Assembly: GCF_900188325.1 (NCBI RefSeq)
Contig: NZ_FZPD01000006.1
Coordinates: 1 to 64,000, forward strand
Origin: Ekhidna lutea
GTDB taxonomy: Bacteria > Bacteroidota > Bacteroidia > Cytophagales > Cyclobacteriaceae
Reading direction: 5' to 3'
Length of the DNA: 64,000 nucleotides
How positions within the stretch are numbered: position 1 is the first letter of the stretch; each line of letters begins with the position of its first letter. Below the pieces are notes generated by a model. It was given only the letters and a program-made list of their open reading frames with translations, had not been told where the DNA came from and did not search any database. The position numbers and the translations under genes were made by a program. Positions 53,572 to 61,240 of the stretch are shown one piece after another.

Positions 53572-55125
53572 TTAATACCCTTCGTTTTGCGTTAGCACTC
53601 CGTTGGAAAGATCTATTTCATCCTGCGGTATTGGAAGGAATCCTTTGGTTGCCGGATTAAATGTTACATCATATAGCGCCTGTTCATCAACGTATTCAGG
53701 TCCTCGTATACCCTGAACGGTTAATTCATTCTCGGCAACTGATAGACCTTGTCTCATCAGATCGAAGTAGCGTAACCCTTCAAGGGAAAGCTCCATCCTT
53801 CTTTCATTAAATAGTGCATCATCTGTGTAGCCAGTCAAGTCACTCAGTCCTACTCTTTGCCTCACTCTGTTGATATAATTTACATTTTGACTTAACTCTG
53901 CCGCCATCAAAAGCACATCAGAGAATCGGATTATCCGTTCATTGGTCGTGTTATTATGCTCTAGCTGTCCACTGGTTCCTTGAGATTCAAGATCAGTTGA
54001 ATACTTATTAGAATAGTATCCCGTATGCTGAAACGTTTTATTGACTGTGCCACCAATATTTGATTCATGAAGAACGGTCAGATCTCGTCTGGGGTCTCCA
54101 GTCATATCTTGATATAATTTGTGGGAGACCGTACCAAATGCCCACCCTCGGTAATGGGTATTTTCTTGCAAAGCCCTTGGTCCCATCATTTGAGCCGCGA
54201 GGTTTCCTTCTACTCTTTCCTCATTTCCCCACTCCCAACGTGGAGGATCATCAGAATACGAAATCTCAAAAACACTTTCTATACTGAACTCGCCAGCATT
54301 TGAGAAAACGGTTGCATAGTCAGGTAATAGATCATGACCGCTATTATTGATTACATCTTCCAGCTCTGCAAGCACATAAGCAGCATCAATGGTGGTACCA
54401 TTTGCTTCCATGTTCTGATTGTACACACCATCCCTGAAAAGAAAGACTCTACCAAGTAATGATTTTGCTGCCCAAGTTGTAGCTCTGCCTAGCTCACTTC
54501 CTGTCACAGAAGTAGGCAGGCCAGCAATTGCATCAACCAAATCACTTGCAATTTGATTATACGTTTCTGTTGGAGTTGATTGAGGTGTGATTGAGGCTTC
54601 TATACCTTTTGGCGCAAAGGTCATCACAGGAACATTTTCAAACAGACTTACCAATTCAAAATGGAAATAAGCCCTTAGGAACTTGGCTTCTGCTTCTATT
54701 CTTGTTCTGAATGCTTCTGAAGCATTCTCCAGTTCAGCCAGCTTTTCCAATGTGAAGTTGGCACGATAAATTCCCCAATAATTTCGCTTCCACAAGGATC
54801 TTACAATTTGATTGCCCGTTGGAATATTGAATGTATTCAACTCATTTTCATCAAACCCATCTCCGGCATCCTGTCCCCCTGCATATGCATCATCAGATAA
54901 TATATCTGAAACTAAAATGACGGGAGCATAAGGGAGTCCCACACCCTTTTGGTGGCCCAACACATCATAAGTTGCAATCAGAGCTTGTTCAACCTCTTCT
55001 TCTGTTTTGTAGAAACTCTCCGTATTTATTGAACCCTGAGGAGTAATTTCAAGAAATTCTTCTCCACATCCGGTGAAGATGATTAAGGCCAATGACAGGA
55101 CTATTGATTTAGATATTTTTCCCAT
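53572..55125 (-). CDS. SusD-like surface beta-glucan-binding lipoprotein
   Basis: The protein has 517 residues. The lipoprotein signal peptide ends in IFTGCGEEF. SusD/RagB features are EAKFLRAYFHFELVSLFENVPV in the N-terminal helical part, the C-terminal ELSLEGLRYFDLMRQG, and the family end GFLPIPQDEIDLSNGVLTQNEGY (pattern only). It caps the SusC-like transporter encoded 11 bp upstream. Beta-glucan specificity comes from the GH16/GH17/GH30 neighbours. Confidence 0.95.
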   Translation of the reverse strand: MGKISKSIVLSLALIIFTGCGEEFLEITPQGSINTESFYKTEEEVEQALIATYDVLGHQKGVGLPYAPVILVSDILSDDAYAGGQDAGDGFDENELNTFNIPTGNQIVRSLWKRNYWGIYRANFTLEKLAELENASEAFRTRIEAEAKFLRAYFHFELVSLFENVPVMTFAPKGIEASITPQSTPTETYNQIASDLVDAIAGLPTSVTGSELGRATTWAAKSLLGRVFLFRDGVYNQNMEANGTTIDAAYVLAELEDVINNSGHDLLPDYATVFSNAGEFSIESVFEISYSDDPPRWEWGNEERVEGNLAAQMMGPRALQENTHYRGWAFGTVSHKLYQDMTGDPRRDLTVLHESNIGGTVNKTFQHTGYYSNKYSTDLESQGTSGQLEHNNTTNERIIRFSDVLLMAAELSQNVNYINRVRQRVGLSDLTGYTDDALFNERRMELSLEGLRYFDLMRQGLSVAENELTVQGIRGPEYVDEQALYDVTFNPATKGFLPIPQDEIDLSNGVLTQNEGY

Positions 55126-55136
55126 GATCCTATATG

Positions 55137-58100
55137 TTAGAAGGTTATAGAAGTTCCAATTCTGAAAGTACGTGCTTGTGGGTAGATGCCGCGATCTATC
55201 CCTCGATCTGATAAGACCGGATTACCATCAAATACCCGAGCTCCGACTTCAGGGTCGGGCCCATCGTAGCTTGTGAACGTAAATAAGTTTTCTGCGGAGA
55301 TGTATAACCTCCAACTAGTACATTTAAATCGCTCCAGGACACTCCCCGGGAAATTGTATCCTATCTGGATATTCTTCATTCGAATGAAAGAACCATCCTT
55401 AATGTTTACCAAATCTGTCGGGCGGGTATAGTTTCCGTTAACATCATTGGCAACAAACCTTGGAACCGTTGTTGAAGGATTGCTTTCGGTCCATCGATCT
55501 AGTATCCAGCTTTGCTTATTGGAGGCTGGAAGGTCCGGCCGGTTGATACCGTTAAATATGTCCTGTCCTAATAATCCGTTTAAAAGAATGGACAAGTCAA
55601 AGTTTTTATATCCTACATTGATCGTAGAACCAACTACCCAGTCTGGATTGGGGCTACCAATAATGGTTCGATCATCGGCGGTAATTCTTCCATCTCCATT
55701 TACATCAACAAAACGAATGTCACCAGGCTGTGCGCTTGGCTGAATTGGAGTACCATCACTTGAAATGTGAGAGAATACATCTGCCTGCGATTGGAAAATT
55801 CCATCAGTTTTGTACCCAAAGAAGGTATAAATAGGATTGCCCTGGAAGGTACGCGTAACTTCGCCAGCCAACGCCCATGATGAGCCAGTCAGGAAGCTAC
55901 CTTCACCATCGATCTGGGTCATGGTGTTTTTGTTGTAAGCAGCATTTACTCCTATTGAGTAGTTGAAATCTCCTTTACGATCCCTCCATTCCAATGACAT
56001 TTCTACTCCTTTATTCTCTACCTCACCCACATTGTTAAAGCTAGGATTTAGTCCTGCGGATGCAGGTATACTAGATGGCACCAGCAGAAGCTTCTTTGTA
56101 GTTTTATTATAATAATCGAATGTGGCTGTTAGTCTGTTACTGAACAAGCCCGCATCTAATCCAAAGTTTAGCTGCTGCGATTCCTCCCACTGAATATTTT
56201 CATTCTGAATATTCGTCGGAATTGCTCCTCTTGTAGCACCACCTCCAAATGAATAATTAATATCAAAGTCTATTGTAGATACGTAGGCAAATGGACTGAT
56301 TTTATCATTTCCATTAACTCCCCATCCACCTCTCAATTTTACGAATGTAATCTCATCCCATTGAGGAAAAAAGGCTTCATCACTTATGAACCAGCTTGCA
56401 CCAAAAGACATGAAGTTACCATATCGGTTATTGGGGCCAAACTGTGATGAACCATCCTTTCGGTAGGTGAGAGTCGCAGAATATTTTTCTTTATAATCAT
56501 ACATTAACCTGGTAAAAACCGAGGACAATCGATTTTGCCATGCTGCTCCCGATGTTCGCTCAAGTGAGTCAATGGCAAGACTCAAGTACCTTAAGTCAGG
56601 GTTTGTAACAGTTACTCCTTCACCAAATCCGGAAAGTAATTCTGAGTCATTCTTAACCGCTGATGTACCTAATAAGACATTGAAATTATGATCGTCTATT
56701 TTTCTTGTATAGGATACGGTGTTTTCTACCTGTAAAGTCAGAGAACGGATAAACTGTTTACTCAGATTGGTATTATTTAAGTTGTTGGTAGTTGATGACA
56801 GGAAATATAAGTCTGTGTAATCATCAAATTTCAGGTAGCTCAAATCCATTCCAAAGTCAGACTTAAAACTTAGGCCTTCAATTGGTTCTACTTTAGCATA
56901 AACATTACCTACAAACTGGTCTTTATTAAACCTAAAGTTGAGGATTTCAAGCCTGGCAAGTGGATTTACTATTTCCTGACCAATATTGTTTGAGATGGCG
57001 TATACATTACCTCTAGAATCAGTCACTACCGGATTCCCGGCATAATCATCCGTCGGATCAGTCAAAACAGACGGATCATTTTCAAAAACGGCAGTCAAAG
57101 GATCCATGTTTAAAGCGCTGTTGTATGCGCCATTAAAGGAACCATTACTGTTTACCCCACGTGTTTTAACATTGCTAAAATTGAAATTATTCCCCCAAGA
57201 AAGCCATGCATTTACTTCTGATTGAGTGTTCAGGCGTGCGGTATATCTTTCAAACTTTGACTTGTCACCACCAATAATACCTTCTTGGTTAAAATAGGAT
57301 ACACTTGATAGAAACGTGCTCTTTTCAGAACCACCGGAGATAGAAATTGAATGACTTTCAATCGGGGCATTATTGGTAAAAAGCTCTTCCTGCCAATCAG
57401 TGTCGTTTGCTGGAATTTCATTTGGGTCAAATGGCTCTCTTGCAAGATTTAGTACACCGGCCTCTGCCATAAGCGTTTGATATTGCTGAGCATTAAGCAT
57501 ATCCACTTTTTTAGACACGCTTTGAATTCCCTTATATCCGGAATAGGTTACGTTGACTCCACCTCTTTGTCCTTTTTTAGTAGTAATAAGTACAATTCCG
57601 TTTGCAGCTCGCGTACCATAAATTGCTGTTGATGAAGCATCCTTCAGCACTTCCATTGATTCAATGTCAGCAGGATTAAGATTGTCAATGCTCTGCACAG
57701 CGATACCATCAACCAAAAACAAGGGTTGGGCATTGCCATTGGTGCCGATTCCTCTGATAATTATATTCGGCTGCTCGCCCGGCTGACCGGACGAATTGGT
57801 AAGGTTTACGCCTGCGGCTCGTCCTTGCAATGCCTGATCAACTCTTACAATTGGTGTGCTGGAAATTTCATCAGATGAAACACTTTCTATTGCACCAGTC
57901 ACCACTTTCTTTTTCTGAGTTCCGTACCCAATTACAACTACTTCCTCAAGCTCTCCCACTGCCTCAGATAAACTTACGTCTATAGTTGTTCGATCGCCTA
58001 CCACGATTTCCTGCGATGCAAATCCTATAAATGAAAAGCCCAATACTGCATCAGCAGATGAAACGGTCAAAATGTATTTACCATCAATATCGGTAATTAC

Positions 58101-58256
58101 ACCATTTGTGGTAGTTACTTCACGAATAGTTACACCCGGAAGTGACTCTCCATTTTGATCTGTTACGGTTCCTGAAACCGTTCTCTCCTGTCCATATACC
58201 CATGAAACCATGAGTATAAAAAGGGACACTAGAAAAATTTTATACATATTAGTCAT
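55137..58256 (-). CDS. SusC-like TonB-dependent transporter for beta-glucan oligosaccharides
   Basis: The protein has 1039 residues; the start may be Met1 (58256) or Met4 (MYKIFLVSLFILMV). The signal peptide ends near VYGQ. A carboxypeptidase-regulatory-like domain (~25-105), the SusC/RagA signature EEVVVIGYGTQKK, the plug (PLFLVDGIAVQS, TAIYGTRAANGIV) and an outer-membrane barrel ending in RIGTSITF follow. It imports beta-glucan oligosaccharides with the SusD at 53572. It is separated from the GH16 gene by 101 bp, leaving room for a promoter of its own. Confidence 0.95.
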   Translation of the reverse strand: MTNMYKIFLVSLFILMVSWVYGQERTVSGTVTDQNGESLPGVTIREVTTTNGVITDIDGKYILTVSSADAVLGFSFIGFASQEIVVGDRTTIDVSLSEAVGELEEVVVIGYGTQKKKVVTGAIESVSSDEISSTPIVRVDQALQGRAAGVNLTNSSGQPGEQPNIIIRGIGTNGNAQPLFLVDGIAVQSIDNLNPADIESMEVLKDASSTAIYGTRAANGIVLITTKKGQRGGVNVTYSGYKGIQSVSKKVDMLNAQQYQTLMAEAGVLNLAREPFDPNEIPANDTDWQEELFTNNAPIESHSISISGGSEKSTFLSSVSYFNQEGIIGGDKSKFERYTARLNTQSEVNAWLSWGNNFNFSNVKTRGVNSNGSFNGAYNSALNMDPLTAVFENDPSVLTDPTDDYAGNPVVTDSRGNVYAISNNIGQEIVNPLARLEILNFRFNKDQFVGNVYAKVEPIEGLSFKSDFGMDLSYLKFDDYTDLYFLSSTTNNLNNTNLSKQFIRSLTLQVENTVSYTRKIDDHNFNVLLGTSAVKNDSELLSGFGEGVTVTNPDLRYLSLAIDSLERTSGAAWQNRLSSVFTRLMYDYKEKYSATLTYRKDGSSQFGPNNRYGNFMSFGASWFISDEAFFPQWDEITFVKLRGGWGVNGNDKISPFAYVSTIDFDINYSFGGGATRGAIPTNIQNENIQWEESQQLNFGLDAGLFSNRLTATFDYYNKTTKKLLLVPSSIPASAGLNPSFNNVGEVENKGVEMSLEWRDRKGDFNYSIGVNAAYNKNTMTQIDGEGSFLTGSSWALAGEVTRTFQGNPIYTFFGYKTDGIFQSQADVFSHISSDGTPIQPSAQPGDIRFVDVNGDGRITADDRTIIGSPNPDWVVGSTINVGYKNFDLSILLNGLLGQDIFNGINRPDLPASNKQSWILDRWTESNPSTTVPRFVANDVNGNYTRPTDLVNIKDGSFIRMKNIQIGYNFPGSVLERFKCTSWRLYISAENLFTFTSYDGPDPEVGARVFDGNPVLSDRGIDRGIYPQARTFRIGTSITF

Positions 58257-58357
58257 ATAGTAGAATGATTCAGTTTTCTAATAATTGAATGTGCGAACAA
58301 GTCCTAAAGACACTACCTGAGCAGGTTATCATAACAAAAATGAGTATAGCACCTAGA

Positions 58358-59464
58358 TTACTCATCTTGAAAAACTCTTATATAATCAACATACATCCGT
58401 TGAGGAAAAGAAGTGGTCGCATTCGGTGATCCCGGCCAGTTGCCACCAACAGCAACATTAAAAATGAAGAAGAAATTACTTCTGAATTCTGAAAGTTCTG
58501 ATGGGGTAATATCCATCGTATGAAACTGTTGGTCATTCATATACCAGGTGATAGTATTAGCGTCCCACTCAATTGTAAACACATAAAATTGATCACTAAA
58601 CTTTCCAGATGAAAGCTTAGTATTACCTCCAAAATCTGCTTTTGTGCCATTGTTATCCCAATGGGCAGTTCCGTAGACCACATTATCACGTCCTTCTCCT
58701 CCACCTATCAATTCCATGATATCTATTTCACCGCAGTAAGGCCAGCCGACACTTCTAAAATTTGATCCCAGCATCCAAAGGGCAGGCCAGATGCCTTGTC
58801 CTTCCGGTAACCTTGCCCGGATATCTACCCGGCCATAACTAAAATCAAATTTATCTTCGGTTGTCAACCTTGACGAAGTATAAGATCTTCCGTTAAATGA
58901 TTCTTTTCGTGCTTCGATGGTTAAATATCCATCTGAAACCGAGGTATTATCCTCTCTGTAGTATTGGAGTTCGTTATTGCCCCAGCCATTAGAGCCTGTA
59001 CCAATTTCATAATTCCAGAATGTTTCATTTAGGCTAAAGCCATTAAATTCATCTTGCCATATGAGCTTCATTCCTTCATAAGAAAGTGGGGTGGAATATC
59101 CTTCATCAGCGGGAGGTGTATCTTCTCCAACCTGAATAACAATTGTGCGGGATTCTCGGAGAAATCTACCACTTGAGCCTATTGCTTTTATTTCAATGGC
59201 ATATGTTCCGGTACTCGAATAAGTGTAGGAAAAAAATCCATCGCTATTGGATAATAGCTCCACTCCGTCCTCTCCAGTATCCATTGTATACTCTATTACA
59301 TTATCTGCCTGACAAGTAATTTCAACCAAACCTGAACCATCCGATGAAACAGCAATCTCTATTGTGAGATTTGCCGGCTCCAATACAGGAGCTTCATCCG
59401 TATTTGAACACGAGGTAGAAATACATAGAAGAATTAAAAAGCAAATGGTCAAGTTATTCTTCAC
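58358..59464 (-). CDS. GH16 laminarinase lipoprotein
   Basis: The protein has 368 residues with lipoprotein signal ISTSCSNTDEAP, whose acidic residues suggest surface exposure. A PKD/Ig-like N-terminal domain (~30-115) is followed by a GH16 beta-jelly roll. The catalytic motif EIDIME gives nucleophile Glu246, assisting Asp248 and acid/base Glu251. WQDEFNG, WNYEIGTGSNGWGNNELQYY and RLPEGQGIWPALWMLG are typical of GH16_3 endo-beta-1,3(4)-glucanases. It should start laminarin cleavage at the cell surface. It follows a terminator after the surface-binding protein gene. Confidence 0.94.
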   Translation of the reverse strand: MKNNLTICFLILLCISTSCSNTDEAPVLEPANLTIEIAVSSDGSGLVEITCQADNVIEYTMDTGEDGVELLSNSDGFFSYTYSSTGTYAIEIKAIGSSGRFLRESRTIVIQVGEDTPPADEGYSTPLSYEGMKLIWQDEFNGFSLNETFWNYEIGTGSNGWGNNELQYYREDNTSVSDGYLTIEARKESFNGRSYTSSRLTTEDKFDFSYGRVDIRARLPEGQGIWPALWMLGSNFRSVGWPYCGEIDIMELIGGGEGRDNVVYGTAHWDNNGTKADFGGNTKLSSGKFSDQFYVFTIEWDANTITWYMNDQQFHTMDITPSELSEFRSNFFFIFNVAVGGNWPGSPNATTSFPQRMYVDYIRVFQDE

Positions 59465-59486
59465 TGGAATTTTATTATTAGAATAG

Positions 59487-59518
59487 AAAAAAAGCTGTGC
59501 AGAAATTCTGCACAGCTT
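59487..59518 (-). terminator. Strong intrinsic terminator after the surface glycan-binding lipoprotein gene
   Basis: On the minus strand, AAGCTGTGCAGAA and TTCTGCACAGCTT form a perfect 13-bp stem with a one-base centre (59492-59518), followed by a T-run to 59487. It lies 13 bp past the stop of the PKD lipoprotein gene and 23 bp before the GH16 start codon. Confidence 0.93.
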
Positions 59519-59530
59519 AAAAATTAACTA

Positions 59531-61048
59531 TTAATCTATTATGAGATTTCTTACATAGAATGTTCCAGTAGTCGTGTGATCTCCACCACCGATTTGAACA
59601 TAGAACATATCAAGGTCTTCTCTATCGAATGGAGTAGATCCATCGCCTGCACTTACGAAGCTTGGGGCATCAATCTGGAATGATACTGTTACCCACTCAT
59701 CAGTTGCTAGCTCAGCCGACTCGTACTGATATAAATCAGTCCACCACTGCTCGGTTGCACTCTGATCAGCAAACCCTACAACCACCTTTTTAGTCAAAGA
59801 ACCAGTGTAATCATTAGTACTCGGTAGGTATACCTCCAGAGATATTGTAGTCAGGTTAGTGAACGTAATATCTTTTGGATCAGGGTTGCCAGTAAATTGT
59901 GCTTCCTGGAATTGAGCATCTGTTCTGTTGAACTGACCAACCTTAGCAGCAGAAGCATCAGTTGGATCATCAGCACCTACTTCGATTGTAGAGGCTCCAG
60001 CAATAGTTCCTAAGTGCTCAAATGAAGTTTCAGACTCAAAAGTATGAGACATTGAAGTTGGAGTAATGTTATCTAAATCTTCCCCGAATTCAGTAGCTTC
60101 AGTTACTAACTCAGGCTCAAGAGAAGCATCAGAATAATTCACGTAATACACAGGCCAGTATCCTGCATCACCGTAATCAAATTCTAATTTCAACACATCA
60201 TAACCAGTCTCCTGGATGATTGTGGCTTTGAAAGTAACCTCACTAACAGGCACAATATTCCCAGCTCCATCATTTCCTAACTTAGGAATTCCCATCCATG
60301 CACCTTCACCTGAAAGTGTAATAGTATTTGCAGTTGGTTCATAAGAATATGAATGAGTCCCTGACAACCATGCGCTAACATCATCACCACAAGCATTAAC
60401 CATATTAGCAGCTGTTGCTTCAAAGCAAGATTCCGCTCGTACGTTTGAATCACATCCTTCAACGTTATTGAAAACACCAAATTCAGCCCAGAATTCGCCC
60501 ATGTCATCAAAAATGTATGATCCATCTCTAGTGAAAGTAAATGTCTGTCTGTAAAGACATGGTCTTGATCCATCGTTGGTTAAACCAGGCCACCAGGCAG
60601 CCGGATCATCAGCATTTGGTCCTAAAGACATTGAAGTTCCTTCTCGGAATAGTTTCCATGTTTTAGAATCAGTACCTGCTAAAAGTGCTAAAGCTGAATT
60701 TGGATCAGTTATGGATACTTCTTCAGAAAAGGTAGAAGTAGCTCCTGCTTCATTGGCAGCAACTAAAGTAACAGTGTAAGTACCTGCAGCACTGTATGTG
60801 TACGTTGGTTCAGCATCGGTGCTTACACCCGCTTGATCACCAAAATCCCACGCATATGCAGTTGCATTCTGAGAAAAATTGGTAAATGAAACTTCTAAGA
60901 AGTTTTCTGAGCTTACAGCAAATTGGAAACTCGCGATTGGATCTTCAATAGTAGATCCCCCGTCATCATCACTACATGAAGTGAAGACAATTAAAAGGGC
61001 AAATGCCATTACCGCCCTTGACACATTTAAAAAATTGAATTTTTTCAT
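59531..61048 (-). CDS. PKD-containing surface glycan-binding lipoprotein (SusE-position)
   Basis: The protein has 505 residues. The lipoprotein signal peptide ends in VFTSCSDDDGG, an acidic surface-export signal like that of the SusE/F-like protein at 26574. A PKD domain (~35-115; AYAWDFGDQAG, GTYTVTLVAANEAG) is followed by a middle region with a lipocalin-like strand pattern (~120-310; GTDSKTWKLFREG, YIFDDMGEF). A C-terminal jelly-roll module (~330-505; ISLEVYLPSTNDYTG, VSFQIDAPSF) resembles CBM-type carbohydrate-binding domains. It has no catalytic motif and probably tethers beta-glucan at the surface. First gene of the operon, divergent from the regulator at 61241. Confidence 0.87.
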   Translation of the reverse strand: MKKFNFLNVSRAVMAFALLIVFTSCSDDDGGSTIEDPIASFQFAVSSENFLEVSFTNFSQNATAYAWDFGDQAGVSTDAEPTYTYSAAGTYTVTLVAANEAGATSTFSEEVSITDPNSALALLAGTDSKTWKLFREGTSMSLGPNADDPAAWWPGLTNDGSRPCLYRQTFTFTRDGSYIFDDMGEFWAEFGVFNNVEGCDSNVRAESCFEATAANMVNACGDDVSAWLSGTHSYSYEPTANTITLSGEGAWMGIPKLGNDGAGNIVPVSEVTFKATIIQETGYDVLKLEFDYGDAGYWPVYYVNYSDASLEPELVTEATEFGEDLDNITPTSMSHTFESETSFEHLGTIAGASTIEVGADDPTDASAAKVGQFNRTDAQFQEAQFTGNPDPKDITFTNLTTISLEVYLPSTNDYTGSLTKKVVVGFADQSATEQWWTDLYQYESAELATDEWVTVSFQIDAPSFVSAGDGSTPFDREDLDMFYVQIGGGDHTTTGTFYVRNLIID

Positions 61049-61136
61049 TTCGGCTAATTTTTGTTTTAAAGTCAGAACCGTGTCGTTTTGTTTCGATTCC
61101 TGAATTCAATGTTAAGGGGGTAAAACCTAATATCAA

Positions 61137-61144
61137 CAAAAATA
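61137..61144 (-). promoter_or_regulatory. Possible -7 element for the beta-glucan operon
   Basis: On the minus strand TATTTTTG matches the Bacteroidota -7 consensus TAnnTTTG, 89 bp upstream of the surface-lipoprotein start. No well-spaced -33 element was found, and the divergent 192-bp spacer is AT-rich, so chance is possible. Confidence 0.3.
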
Positions 61145-61240
61145 CACTACATCAAAAACTCATCATTCCTTTTAAACCTATACATCAAATTCAATAAAAA
61201 ATGTTAATTTGAATACATATTGGAATATTTTACTTTCTCA

